A stretch of 64,000 nucleotides of DNA, taken from Burkholderiales bacterium (GTDB lineage: Bacteria; Pseudomonadota; Gammaproteobacteria; Burkholderiales; Ga0077523). Under the pieces are notes generated by a model. The model was given only the letters and a program-made list of their open reading frames with translations, made no database searches and was not told where the DNA came from. Location of the stretch: positions 124,001-188,000 of the forward strand of contig JAIESW010000067.1 in assembly GCA_019745565.1 (NCBI GenBank), in the 5' to 3' direction. Made by a program: the position numbers and the translations under genes. Below are positions 9,551 to 18,051 of the stretch, in pieces. Every line of letters starts with the position of its first letter. Within the stretch, counting starts at the first letter, position 1.

Positions 9551-11212
9551 ATGAGAATACCAATCTACGCAGCAGCACTCGCATTGGTGCTGGGGTCCGT
9601 CGCGGGTTCCGCGGTGGCGGACGACCGCGCCAAGGCGGAGCCGGGCGGACCGGCGGGCAAGTGGTCGACCCGCACGCCCGTCACGCCGGATCCGAGCAAG
9701 ATCAAGGTGGCGAAGGGGTACAAGGTGTCGGTGTTCGCGTCCGGCCTGGACACGGTCACTTCCATCGCCGTCGACAAGGACGACAACGTGTGGGTCGCCA
9801 TTTCCGGCAACACGTTCGGGTTCCCGCCGGAAGGCATCGACAAGCCGCACGTGAAGATCTTCGACAAGTCCGGCAAGCTCATCAAGGACAAGGTGGGCCT
9901 GGGCACGTTCAAGTCCTTCGCGCTGAACGAGATCGGCTATTGCCCCGAGAACGGCCGGATGTACGTGGGCGACTACAGCTACGGCATCTGGGAGATCGAC
10001 GGCGTGAACGGTACGCCGAAGCTGATCATGAACGAGGTGCCGATCGGCGACCACGCACTGGGCGGCATCACCTGCCGCGACGGCTGGCTCTACTACGCCG
10101 TGGGCGCGCCCACCAACTCGGGCTTCTCCGATCCCAACATCCACGGTTGGACCGACGCGATCGACCCCTACTGGGAAAAGCGCACCACCGACGGCATGCC
10201 GCCGCTGCCGCGCGATCCGCCCTGCCGCGACATCGTGCTGACCGGCCTCAACATCCGCGACACGGAAGGCAACCTGACGGGCGCTTACCTGCCCAAGGGC
10301 ACGCCGTCCAAGCCGGGTCAGGTCATCAAGGCACAGAAGCCGTGCGGCGGTGCCATCCATCGCGCCAAGCTGAAGGCCGACAGCAGCTACACGCGTGACG
10401 ACTGGGAGGTCTATACGATGGGCCTGCGCAATTCGTCGGGCGTGGCCTTCGGACCGAAGGGTTCGCGCTTCGAGAAGGCGCTGGCCGTGAGCGACAACGG
10501 CCACAACGACAAGGGCAACCGCCGCGTGGCCAATGCGGCCGAGCGCCTGTTCATCGTCACCGAGAAGGGCCAGGACGCGGGCTTCCCGGACAAGGATGGC
10601 GACAACTTCGTCAACATCAAGCGCTCGGGACCCGATACGTACCGCGGCAACAAGTTCGACCCGACGCGGCCCAATCCCCAGCTCTACATCGGGGACAAGC
10701 CATTCGTGCCGACCCTGCCGCCGTATCGCTTCATCGACCACTCCATCGGTGTGCGCGGCACGCCGCTGATCGTGGCCAACCCCAACCCGAACGGCTACAT
10801 CAACCCGGTGCTGGAGTGGGACACGAACAACCCGATGGACGGGCTGGCATGGTCGAACCCCGGTTTCGAAGGCAAGCCGGGTGACGTCCTGTACACCGCG
10901 GTGTTCGGCATCATCGACAACGGTCCGGAAAGCCTGCGTCCCATGTGGCCGGCCGTCGTGCGCGTGGAGTTCCTGAACCCGACTGGTGTTAAGTGGAGCA
11001 TCTTCGCCGAGAACATCGACCCGGGCCCCAACGCCTACCAGAAGAAGGAGAACCGGGGCGGATTCGAGCGGACCAACGACGTCGAGTTCAGCATGGACGG
11101 CAAGAGCATGTACGTCGCCGACTACGGCGAGCTGTACGTGAACTACCAGATGGAATCGCCGTTCTACACGACGCCGAAGTCCGCGGTCGTGTGGAAGATC
11201 ACCAAGGAGTGA
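9551..11212 (+). CDS. periplasmic sorbosone/sugar dehydrogenase-like beta-propeller protein
   Basis: 553 residues with a Sec signal peptide ending SAVADD. The body has the repeated blade signatures of the glucose/sorbosone dehydrogenase superfamily (VTSIAVDKDDNVWVAI, SFALNEIGYCPENGRMYVGDYSYG, DHALGGITCRDGWLYYAVG, YTMGLRNSSGVAFGPKG, NDVEFSMDGKSMYVAD). Members are soluble periplasmic enzymes, often quinoprotein-like, that oxidise sugars or aldehydes and pass electrons to a cytochrome c. The substrate cannot be told from sequence, and PQQ ligands were not assigned. Strong Shine-Dalgarno GAGGAGG is 6 bp before ATG 9551. A short perfect inverted repeat TGAAGT-CGA-ACTTCA at 9518-9532 lies in the leader. 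A strong terminator follows. Confidence 0.82.
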   Translation: MRIPIYAAALALVLGSVAGSAVADDRAKAEPGGPAGKWSTRTPVTPDPSKIKVAKGYKVSVFASGLDTVTSIAVDKDDNVWVAISGNTFGFPPEGIDKPHVKIFDKSGKLIKDKVGLGTFKSFALNEIGYCPENGRMYVGDYSYGIWEIDGVNGTPKLIMNEVPIGDHALGGITCRDGWLYYAVGAPTNSGFSDPNIHGWTDAIDPYWEKRTTDGMPPLPRDPPCRDIVLTGLNIRDTEGNLTGAYLPKGTPSKPGQVIKAQKPCGGAIHRAKLKADSSYTRDDWEVYTMGLRNSSGVAFGPKGSRFEKALAVSDNGHNDKGNRRVANAAERLFIVTEKGQDAGFPDKDGDNFVNIKRSGPDTYRGNKFDPTRPNPQLYIGDKPFVPTLPPYRFIDHSIGVRGTPLIVANPNPNGYINPVLEWDTNNPMDGLAWSNPGFEGKPGDVLYTAVFGIIDNGPESLRPMWPAVVRVEFLNPTGVKWSIFAENIDPGPNAYQKKENRGGFERTNDVEFSMDGKSMYVADYGELYVNYQMESPFYTTPKSAVVWKITKE

Positions 11213-11343
11213 TCTGCAGGGTGTGACGCATCCCGGCGGCCTTTGCGGCTGCCGGGTGCGCTCAGGAGAAAGCGCTCAACGCGGCAGACGCCGCGTTGAG
11301 CGTTTGTTTTGCTCGAACTACTTCGAGGATGACGCCAGCTGCG
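11206..11343. repeat. duplicated convergent-terminator segment, copy A
   Basis: 138 bp that recur, diverged and with an extra loop, at 12431-12616. Shared blocks are GGAGTGATCTGCAGGG, GGCGGCCTTTGCGGCTGCC, AAAGCGCTCAACGCGGC and CTACTTCGAGGATGACGCC. Copy A spans the true 3' end of the beta-propeller gene, the terminator, and, on the minus strand, the last codons QLASSSK-stop of the gene that is complete at 12591-13001. So copy A holds a truncated gene end, and copy B holds the intact minus-strand gene. Confidence 0.8.
11273..11310 (+). terminator. rho-independent terminator of the cytochrome/beta-propeller operon
   Basis: Perfect 13-bp stem CGCTCAACGCGGC / GCCGCGTTGAGCG around an AGAC loop, followed by TTTGTTTT. 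It lies 61 bp after the stop codon. A second GC-rich hairpin (GCATCCCGGC...GCCGGGTGC) precedes it at 11228-11259. Confidence 0.85.
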
Positions 11344-11513
11344 TGCCTCATGCCTCTAGCGCCGCACTAGCGACTTAGAAAACCAGCAAGCTTACAGCAC
11401 CAAGCCGGCGACGGGACTCGCGCCGATCTGTGGCTAGAACTCGTAGTTGTCGCGCTCGATCATGGCGCGGTATACCGCGGACGCGCTGGCCTGTTCCCCC
11501 TGCTGCAATGAGG

Positions 11514-12059
11514 TCAGCACCGCCGACTCCGACGATGCGTCCAGGTGAGCAGCAGCAGACTGGTTGCAAGCAGCACAACACCGCTTGGTTCTGGTATTGG
11601 ATTGGTGTTCTGGCTCACGGTGGAAATGAAGTTCCCGCCGTAGCCCACTTGACCGCCGCCGAGAAGGCCTCCATCCCGGCCTGTCACGTCACCCGTGATC
11701 ACGAACTGGTACGTACCAGCCAGCAAGTTGTCCACGGAGAAGCTCGACGGCGAGTCATCAACAACAGGACTACCCAGACTGCCGCCTGTGAGGGTAAATG
11801 TGTCAATGACGATGTCCCGGGGTAATGACCCATCAAAGGCAAGAGAGAATCCGAAGACGTCCGCTGACCCAGTCAGCGTGAAGCTGTAGCAGTCTTCGAA
11901 GTGCTGCACCGCCCCGAATTCGTTTCCGAAACTGCGTAGCGCCGGCGGGCCCATGACGCCAAGGTTGAATTCCTCCGTGCACGGCGCCGCCATCGCTGTT
12001 GCGCCCGCCAGCAAAGTCGCTGCGGCAATTGATCGGATGAGATTCACGAGAACCTGCAT
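11514..12059 (-). CDS. PEP-CTERM sorted exported protein
   Basis: 181-residue exported protein with both marks of the PEP-CTERM/exosortase pathway: an N-terminal Sec signal (MQVLVNLIRSIAAATLLAG...AMAA) and a C-terminal IPEPSG, hydrophobic helix VVLLATSLLLLTW, and basic tail HRRSRR. In between is a beta-rich domain (FTLTGSADVFGF, GTYQFVITGDVTG) with two cysteines. Such proteins are sorted to the envelope or extracellular matrix by exosortase; no exosortase gene is in this window. ATG 12059 follows AAGGGAGA in good position. The gene sits inside a roughly 1.1-kb insert between the two terminator-segment copies, beside a second small minus-strand gene. Confidence 0.85.
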   Translation of the reverse strand: MQVLVNLIRSIAAATLLAGATAMAAPCTEEFNLGVMGPPALRSFGNEFGAVQHFEDCYSFTLTGSADVFGFSLAFDGSLPRDIVIDTFTLTGGSLGSPVVDDSPSSFSVDNLLAGTYQFVITGDVTGRDGGLLGGGQVGYGGNFISTVSQNTNPIPEPSGVVLLATSLLLLTWTHRRSRRC

Positions 12060-12213
12060 GGGTGTCTCCCTTAAAGAGCGAAGCGGAGGGGCAAGATTTG
12101 CACCACTCAGTGAAATCAACGGCTCGCGTACCCCAAGGGTGCGGCCTGTAAACCGCGTCGACGCCGCTAGCGCCCGCCGGCACTCTCGCCGGCACTCCGC
12201 ACGCGGCAGAGTG

Positions 12214-12405
12214 TCAGGGTGCCCACTCGACGGGGTCCGCCTTCGGGGACACCCCTTGCCGTGATCCCGGGTTTCGGCTCGGCGTAACCCTCGGGAAACT
12301 CGCGCGCTCGATCTGCTTCTTGGTCAGGTGCCACTCGATGACCTGCCCCTTCGCGCGGTCGGTGACGCGCCAGTGGTAGCGGTGTTCGGTCTTCACGTCG
12401 GCCAA
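12214..12405 (-). CDS. small hypothetical protein
   Basis: 63-residue frame beginning MADVKTEHRYHWRVTDRAKG and continuing IEWHLTKKQIE. It looks like the short cytosolic proteins of burkholderial genomes with an RYHWR-type strand followed by a helix and a Pro-rich end, but the family has no assigned function and the match is from memory of pattern only. It has no signal peptide. Like the PEP-CTERM gene it lies within the insert flanked by the duplicated terminator segment. It could also be a decayed remnant, because no clear ribosome-binding site is visible. Confidence 0.45.
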   Translation of the reverse strand: MADVKTEHRYHWRVTDRAKGQVIEWHLTKKQIERASFPRVTPSRNPGSRQGVSPKADPVEWAP

Positions 12406-12430
12406 GCAGATGGCGGCCGCCTACGCGGCT

Positions 12431-12616
12431 GGAGTGATCTGCAGGGCTGACGCATCCTGGCGGCCTTTGCGGCTGCCGGGTGCGGCTCAGGAAAGCGCTC
12501 AACGCGGCGGAAACCAAGACCACGAGCCACGGCTCGAGCTTTTGACTTCCGCCGCGTCCGCCGCGTTGCGTGTGTTTGCTTCTCCTCGACCTACTTCGAG
12601 GATGACGCCAACTGCG
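12431..12616. repeat. duplicated convergent-terminator segment, copy B
   Basis: Second copy of the segment at 11206-11343, in the same orientation, with about 50 bp inserted in the loop of the CGCTCAACGCGGC hairpin. It begins with the same GGAGTGATCTGCAGGG that in copy A contains the stop codon of the beta-propeller gene, although no such gene precedes it here. It ends within the 3' end of the intact gene 12591-13001. Confidence 0.8.
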
Positions 12617-13001
12617 GATCTGCCGCGACGTCCGCACCGTTCACGATCACGGTGGCCGCGAACGTGCCGTCGTTCAGTGTCCGCAGCGACTCGAGCCGGA
12701 TCTGCTTGTGCTGATGGATCATGCTGGCCAGCAGCGCGTTCAGGCGGTCGCGTTTCGTGGCGGCGCTGCTGCCCTCGAAGCCGGTCACGCCGTCGGGGCG
12801 GACGCGGATCAGCGCTTCCTCGCCGGGCGGCGACGGTTCGACGCGGAAGCGGCACCAGCCGCCCGAGTCGCAGCCGCGGAACTGGGCCTCGGCGGATTCG
12901 GATGCATGAGCCGCTGCGGTGAAGGCCGGCGCGAGCACGAGTCCGAGCGCCGTGATCGATAGTGCAAGCCGCTTCAGCGGCACTTCGGGTACGAATGGCA
13001 T
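12591..13001 (-). CDS. small exported protein of unknown function
   Basis: 136-residue protein with a Sec signal peptide (KRLALSITALGLVLAPAFTAAAHA). The mature region has a Cys pair in FRGCDSGGWCRFRVE and the predicted strands EEALIRVRPDG and GTFAATVIVNG, followed by QLASSSK at the C terminus. No family recognised. ATG 13001 is preferred because the signal sequence begins nearby; the ribosome-binding site is weak. It is divergent from the thiamine-diphosphate enzyme at 13081 (79 bp apart) and convergent with the insert. A truncated copy of its last seven codons remains at 11318-11343. Confidence 0.65.
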   Translation of the reverse strand: MPFVPEVPLKRLALSITALGLVLAPAFTAAAHASESAEAQFRGCDSGGWCRFRVEPSPPGEEALIRVRPDGVTGFEGSSAATKRDRLNALLASMIHQHKQIRLESLRTLNDGTFAATVIVNGADVAADPQLASSSK

Positions 13002-13080
13002 GCGGCTTTTGTACCACAGCCCTGCCGGACAGTCTCTCGCCGTAAACTGTCGCGCAGAGAACCCTCTGGGAGAGCTCCGC

Positions 13081-14706
13081 ATGGATGATGCGAAAAGACG
13101 GACATCGGAGTCCGCGGTGAGTCTGGGCAGTTCGGTGCGCGCGACCGTGCACGCCTTCCTGCGGCGGCAGGGCATGACTACCGTGTTCGGCAACCCGGGT
13201 TCCACCGAGTTGCGCTTCTTCCGCGACTGGCCCGCGGACTTCCGCTACGTGCTCGGCCTGCAGGAATCCTGCTGCGTGGCGATGGCTGACGGCTATGCGC
13301 AGGCGACGCGTCGTGCGGCCTTCGTCAACCTGCACTCGGCGGCGGGTGTGGGTCATGCACTGGGCAGCGTGTTCACGGCGTTCCGCAACCAGACGCCTCT
13401 GGTCGTGACGGCGGGCCAGCAGACGCGGGCGATGTTCCCCACCGACCCCTATCTCTACGCGTCGCGGGCCTCCGAGTTTCCCCACCCGTACGTCAAGTTC
13501 AGTGTCGAGCCCGCTCGCGCCGCCGACGTTCCCGCCGCGATCGCGCGCGCCTACTACATCGCGATGCAGAAGCCGTGCGGGCCCACCTTCGTGTCGATCC
13601 CCGAAGACGATTGGGACGTCGCGTCGGATCCTCTGCCCGAGCGCCACGTCGCGTTCGACATCGCACCCGACCCGGACGGGCTGGCGGCGCTCGCGAGAGC
13701 GTTGGAGGCGAGCCGCACGCCGGTGATCGTGACGGGTGCCTCCGTCGATCAGGACGCCGCGTGGGATCTTGCCGTGCAATTGGCCGAACGCCTGGAGGCA
13801 CCCGTGTGGTCGAGTCCGATGTCGGGCCGCGCGAGCTTTCCCGAGGATCATCGATTGTTCGCCGGTCATCTGCCGCCGGTGCGCGCGCAGTTGGCAGCGA
13901 AGCTGGCGGGACACGATCTGATCCTGGTGTTGGGTGCCCCCGTGTTCACCTACCACGTGCACACGTCGGGCGAGTTCGTGCCGGACGGCGCGACGTTGTG
14001 GCAACTCACCGACGACGCCGAGATCGCGGCGCGGTCGCCGGTGGGAGCGAGTCTGCGATGCTCCCTGCGCGTAGGGCTCGCACAGCTTCTCGATGGGCTG
14101 AGTGCGAGGCGGAGAGTCGAGGGCAAGGGGCGAACGCTCCCGGCGCCGCCGGCGGCCCGAGATCGGCCCTCCGGCGCTTGGCTGATGCACGCCGTCGCGC
14201 GGTTGATGCCGCCCGATGCGGCGATCGTGGAAGAGGCGCCAACCCATCGCGGTGCATTGCGCGACTTCCTGCCGATCCGTCGCAGCGGCACCTTCTACGC
14301 GGCGGCGAGCGGCGGTCTCGGCTGGGCCGTGCCGGCAGCCGTCGGCGTCGCGCTGGCACAGCCCGGTCGCAAGGTCATCTGTCTCGTCGGCGACGGTTCC
14401 AGTCTGTACTCGATCCAGTCGCTGTGGACCGCAATGGAGTGCAAGCTGCCGATCGCGTTCGTGATCTTCAACAACGGCGGCTACGGTGCCCTGCGCTCGT
14501 TCGGCAGCATGCTGGGCATCCCGGGGGCACCGGGGCACGATGTGGAAGGGGTCGATTTCGTGGCGCTGGCCCGGGGCTTCGGTTGCGAGGCGGAACGGGT
14601 CGATAGCTCCGCCGATACCGAACGTGCGCTGCGCAGGGCCTTCACGTCGCCGTCGCCCTGCCTGATCGACGTGCGCCTCGACGATGCCGTCGAGAAACTC
14701 TACTGA
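13081..14706 (+). CDS. mdlC: benzoylformate decarboxylase-like thiamine diphosphate enzyme
   Basis: 541 residues, the usual length for the POX/benzoylformate decarboxylase family. It would convert phenylglyoxylate or another aromatic 2-oxoacid to the aldehyde and CO2, in the cytoplasm. Benzoylformate decarboxylase landmarks are all present: GNPGSTEL (active-site Ser), LQES (cofactor Glu), NLHSAAG (His) and VFTYHVH (second catalytic His), plus the diphosphate/metal motif GDGSS...NNGGYG near residues 438-465. ATG 13081 follows GGGAGAG. No mandelate dehydrogenase or racemase lies beside it, so the in vivo substrate is uncertain. A second aromatic 2-oxoacid decarboxylase is encoded at 53957. Confidence 0.82.
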   Translation: MDDAKRRTSESAVSLGSSVRATVHAFLRRQGMTTVFGNPGSTELRFFRDWPADFRYVLGLQESCCVAMADGYAQATRRAAFVNLHSAAGVGHALGSVFTAFRNQTPLVVTAGQQTRAMFPTDPYLYASRASEFPHPYVKFSVEPARAADVPAAIARAYYIAMQKPCGPTFVSIPEDDWDVASDPLPERHVAFDIAPDPDGLAALARALEASRTPVIVTGASVDQDAAWDLAVQLAERLEAPVWSSPMSGRASFPEDHRLFAGHLPPVRAQLAAKLAGHDLILVLGAPVFTYHVHTSGEFVPDGATLWQLTDDAEIAARSPVGASLRCSLRVGLAQLLDGLSARRRVEGKGRTLPAPPAARDRPSGAWLMHAVARLMPPDAAIVEEAPTHRGALRDFLPIRRSGTFYAAASGGLGWAVPAAVGVALAQPGRKVICLVGDGSSLYSIQSLWTAMECKLPIAFVIFNNGGYGALRSFGSMLGIPGAPGHDVEGVDFVALARGFGCEAERVDSSADTERALRRAFTSPSPCLIDVRLDDAVEKLY

Positions 14707-14791
14707 AGCATCTCACCCACCTCGCAAGAGATACCGAAGGTCTGTGCGCCCCAGCTGCGCTGGGCGCTGCCCAACCACGGACAATGACATC

Positions 14792-15097
14792 TCAGCGGTT
14801 AGCCGGGGGTACCGCGAGCTGCCGGTCGACGCACCGCTGGATCATCACCCAGCCGCCGGCCTTCGCGCGCTTGGTGCATGCCTCGATCACGGGTGCGGCC
14901 TCCGGCGGGTAGGTCCGCAAGACCTTCTCGGCGGCCTGGTCCTGCTTGACGCAGACGTCGATCGCCTCGGCGCCGAACTCGCCGATGTCGTAGATGCAGC
15001 GTTCGACGATCTCGGCCGAGGACTGGGCGTGGCAGGCGAAGGCGTACAGCAGCGCTGCGATGCAACCGAGCTGCAGCGGTCGGCGCAGGGTTCTCAT
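14792..15097 (-). CDS. small Cys-rich exported protein
   Basis: 101 residues. A signal peptide MRTLRRPLQLGCIAALLYAFACHA precedes an all-alpha-looking mature part with four regularly spaced cysteines (VERCIYD, DVCVKQ, EACTKRA, QRCVDR), probably two disulphides holding a helical hairpin. No family is assigned. It lies 44 bp downstream of recQ on the same strand and may be co-transcribed. ATG 15097 is the first codon of the signal sequence; the longer open frame above it overlaps recQ and is not coding. Confidence 0.65.
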   Translation of the reverse strand: MRTLRRPLQLGCIAALLYAFACHAQSSAEIVERCIYDIGEFGAEAIDVCVKQDQAAEKVLRTYPPEAAPVIEACTKRAKAGGWVMIQRCVDRQLAVPPANR

Positions 15098-15141
15098 GTT
15101 CGTGGAAGCTGGTGCGTCCGCACGTATTCCTCCGTCGGGAT

Positions 15142-16950
15142 TCAAGCCGACGCAAGCAGCGCGAGCAGGTCGTCGCCGTAGCGTTCCAGCTTCTTTGCGC
15201 CGACGCCGCCGATGTCGCCGAGCGCACCGAGATCGCGCGGCCGCACTCGCGCGATCTCGGCGAGCGTCTTGTCGTGGAAGATCACGTAGGGCGGCACGGA
15301 TTGGGTTCGTGCGAGGTCGAGTCGCCAGGCGCGCAGACGGTCCATCAGTGCCATGTCCGCCGGCGGCAGACTGCTTGGTGCGACACGCCGGCTGCGCCGC
15401 GTTCCGGCGGTTTCGCGCACGCGACGCAGTTCCACGCGCTGCTCGCCCTTCAACACCGGGCGGCTCGCCTCTGCCAGCTTGAGGGCGCCGTGCGCTTCGT
15501 GGTCCACGCGGATCAGATCGAGCGCCGCGAGCTGGCGGAAGACGCCACGCCACACCGCCTCGGTAAGGTCGGCACCCACGCCGAACACACCCAGCTGATC
15601 GTGACCCCAGCGCGCCATGCGTTCCCCAGGTTTGCCACGCAGCACGTCGATCAGATGGACGGCACCGAAACGCTGGCCGGTGCGATAGATCGCCGACAGC
15701 GCCTTGCGCGCGGCTTCGGTGGCATCCCAGGTTTCGGGCGGATCCAGGCACGTGTCGCAGTTGCCGCAGGGCTGGCTCGGTTCGCCGAAATAGGACAGCA
15801 GGCGCACGCGCCGGCAGCTCGCGGTCTCGCACAGCCCGAGCAAGGCGTCGAGCTTCGCGGTGGCCACGCGCTTGAAAGCGTCATCGGCTTCCGAGGTGTC
15901 GATCAGGCGTCGCTGCTGCACCAAATCGGCCAGGCCGTAGGTCATCCACGCATCCGCCGGCAGCCCGTCGCGACCGGCGCGACCGGTTTCCTGATAGTAG
16001 CCCTCGATGCTCTTCGGCAGATCGAGGTGCGCGACGAATCGCACGTCGGGCTTGTCGATGCCCATACCGAATGCGATGGTGGCGACCATCACGATACCGT
16101 CGTCACGCTGGAAGCGGGTCTGGTGCTCGGCGCGCGTGGCCGCATCCATGCCGGCGTGGTAAGGCAGTGCGTCGATCCCCTGGTCGGCCAGCCATGCGGC
16201 CGTCTCCTCCACCTTGCGGCGCGAAAGGCAGTACACGATGCCGGACTCGCCGGCATGCTCGTCGCGGATGAACCGCAGCAATTGCGTACGCGGATCGGTC
16301 TTGTCGACGATGGTGTAGCGGATGTTCGGCCGATCGAAGCTCGAGACGTACACGCGGGCCCCGTCCAGCGCGAGGCGCTCGATGATCTCGGTGCGTGTCT
16401 GCGGATCGGCCGTGGCGGTGAGCGCAATCCGCGGCACTTCGGGAAAGCGTTCGTGCAACACCGAGAGCTGGAGGTACTCGGGGCGGAAATCGTGGCCCCA
16501 TTGCGAGACGCAATGCGCTTCGTCGATCGCGAACAGCGCTGGCCTGGAGCGTTCGAGCAGGTCGAGCGTGCGCGGGAGGGCAAGCCGCTCCGGCGCGAAG
16601 TAGACGAGATCGAGCTCACCCGCGACCAGCGCCCGCTCGATCGTGCGCGCCTCGTCCGCAGCCAGAGTCGAGTTCAGGAACGCGGCGCGAACACCGGCTT
16701 GCCGCAGCGCGGCCACCTGGTCCTGCATGAGGGCGATCAGCGGGGAGATCACGATGCCGACGCCGGGACGCAACAGCGCGGGAATCTGGTAGCACAACGA
16801 TTTGCCGCCACCCGTGGGCATGAGCACCAGCGCATCGGCGCCTTCCGCCACCGCTTCGACGATGTCGGCCTGGAGACCGCGGAATGCCGGGTAGCCGAAG
16901 ATGTCGCGCAGGACCGCGGTGGCGCGGTCGAGGGTCGGGCGGGAGGACAT
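15142..16950 (-). CDS. recQ: ATP-dependent DNA helicase RecQ
   Basis: 602 residues. RecQ is a 3'-5' DNA helicase in RecF-type recombination and replication-fork repair. Visible domains: helicase motif I PTGGGKSLCYQ, motif II DEAHCVSQWGHDFRPEY, the helicase C domain with YYQETGRAGRDG, the RQC zinc site (CRRVRLLSYFGE...CGNCDTC) and winged helix, and a C-terminal HRDC domain (ALMDRLRAWR to GAKKLERYGDDLLALL). Length and domain order match the family. ATG 16950 begins directly before the helicase domain. It diverges from the SEC-C gene. Confidence 0.96.
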   Translation of the reverse strand: MSSRPTLDRATAVLRDIFGYPAFRGLQADIVEAVAEGADALVLMPTGGGKSLCYQIPALLRPGVGIVISPLIALMQDQVAALRQAGVRAAFLNSTLAADEARTIERALVAGELDLVYFAPERLALPRTLDLLERSRPALFAIDEAHCVSQWGHDFRPEYLQLSVLHERFPEVPRIALTATADPQTRTEIIERLALDGARVYVSSFDRPNIRYTIVDKTDPRTQLLRFIRDEHAGESGIVYCLSRRKVEETAAWLADQGIDALPYHAGMDAATRAEHQTRFQRDDGIVMVATIAFGMGIDKPDVRFVAHLDLPKSIEGYYQETGRAGRDGLPADAWMTYGLADLVQQRRLIDTSEADDAFKRVATAKLDALLGLCETASCRRVRLLSYFGEPSQPCGNCDTCLDPPETWDATEAARKALSAIYRTGQRFGAVHLIDVLRGKPGERMARWGHDQLGVFGVGADLTEAVWRGVFRQLAALDLIRVDHEAHGALKLAEASRPVLKGEQRVELRRVRETAGTRRSRRVAPSSLPPADMALMDRLRAWRLDLARTQSVPPYVIFHDKTLAEIARVRPRDLGALGDIGGVGAKKLERYGDDLLALLASA

Positions 16951-17023
16951 GGTGCCCGCGAGTATGACCGCTCGGTGTCGGACCTCGCAATGCGTCGAAT
17001 AGGGTCGGATTCGGGAAAGGCTG

Positions 17024-17029
17024 TATAGT
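17024..17029 (+). promoter_or_regulatory. candidate -10 of the SEC-C protein gene
   Basis: TATAGT, 5 of 6 matches to the sigma-70 -10 consensus, 34 bp before the proposed GTG start in the recQ divergent region. No good -35 is seen at 17 bp (ATAGGG), so this is tentative. Confidence 0.35.
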
Positions 17030-17062
17030 CGCCGGCCCGGACCCCGCTCGACGTCGATCCTG

Positions 17063-17806
17063 GTGGCGCGACGGGGATTTCGCCGCAACGCCACGCCCGC
17101 CTTGAAACTCAATCCCGACAACGTGCCGCTCACCGAGGCCGACCTCGACCGCCTCGAAGGTTTGCTCGCGGCCGACGTGTTCGGCGAGCACGCCATGCCG
17201 CTCGACGCGATGCAGGGATTCCTGGCGGCGGTGATCAGTGCGCCGGACGTGATCCTGCCCAGCCGGTGGTTGCCGGTCGTATTGGGCGCCGATCGCGACT
17301 GGGAAACCGTGGAAGAGGCCCGCGAGGCGCTGACCCTTCTCATGCGCTTCTACAACGAGATCGCGCTCGACCTGCTGGATGGTCACGGCGTGGACCCGCT
17401 GCTCTACCCCGTGAGCGACGAGAGCCCCGAGCAGGACTACGCCATGTGGGCGCTCGGTTACCTCGAAGGCGTCGAGCTGGCCGATCCGGCGTGGGAAGCA
17501 TCGAGCGACCGGGACGAGGTGGAGGACCTGCTGTTTCCGTTCCTCATCCTCGCCGGCGGGCTCGAACACGATCCCGTGCTGCGCGAGTCGCTTGGGCTTA
17601 ATGCGGAAGAGCAGGCCGAGCTGGTGGAGAGCTGCCGCGAGGAACTGCCGATCGCCGTGCAGGATGCCTACGACTACTGGCAGGAGAAGCGCCGCCCCCA
17701 GACCGTGCGGCGCGAGGCGCCGAAGATCGGCCGCAACGATCCGTGCGTCTGCGGCAGCGGCAAGAAGTACAAGCACTGCTGTGGCGCGCCGCATACCGAG
17801 CACTGA
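17063..17806 (+). CDS. UPF0149/YecA-type protein with C-terminal SEC-C zinc motif
   Basis: 247 residues. The N-terminal two thirds are the helical UPF0149 (YecA-like) domain ([36 protein letters not shown]-like segment [11 protein letters not shown]). The last 25 residues are a SEC-C zinc-binding motif, [19 protein letters not shown], like the SecA tail, which in other proteins mediates contact with SecB or ribosomes. The precise cellular role is unknown. The proposed start is GTG 17063; a TTG at 17102 just before KLNPDN is an alternative, since residues 1-14 are basic and atypical. A 23-bp dispersed repeat follows the stop codon. Confidence 0.85.
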   Translation: MARRGFRRNATPALKLNPDNVPLTEADLDRLEGLLAADVFGEHAMPLDAMQGFLAAVISAPDVILPSRWLPVVLGADRDWETVEEAREALTLLMRFYNEIALDLLDGHGVDPLLYPVSDESPEQDYAMWALGYLEGVELADPAWEASSDRDEVEDLLFPFLILAGGLEHDPVLRESLGLNAEEQAELVESCREELPIAVQDAYDYWQEKRRPQTVRREAPKIGRNDPCVCGSGKKYKHCCGAPHTEH

Positions 17807-17826
17807 GATGCGACCGGCCGCGATTA

Positions 17827-17849
17827 GGCGGCGCCCGGCGTAGCTGGGG
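17827..17849. repeat. 23-bp dispersed repeat, copy 2
   Basis: Exact repeat of 2316-2338, starting 20 bp after the stop codon of the SEC-C gene. It runs into hairpin GGGGC-GCATA-GCCCC. As with copy 1 it sits between two co-directional genes. The rest of this 245-bp gap holds another small palindrome, GCATCCG-ATCGA-CGGATGC, near 17910. Confidence 0.6.
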
Positions 17850-18051
17850 CGCATAGCCCCGTGGTGTGTGTTGATCGGTGTGCGTACGTCAGGATGTCCT
17901 GAGCGCACGATGCATCCGATCGACGGATGCGCGCGTACCAGCATTCCGGCCGTGCGGTAGCGCGTGCGAAACCGATAAATCCGATCGGAGACATGGGTCG
18001 TATCTGGGGCGGGCACTTGCCCTCACCCGAACAACTCGACGGAGTAAATCC

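Noticed and set aside
13081-14706. Acetolactate synthase (ilvB) assignment
   Set aside because: The Ser/His active-site pattern (GNPGST, NLHSAAG, YHVH) is that of benzoylformate decarboxylase, and there is no small-subunit gene beside it.
15112-17028. 638-codon open frame on the plus strand
   Set aside because: Antisense to recQ, whose helicase, RQC and HRDC motifs are all intact on the minus strand.
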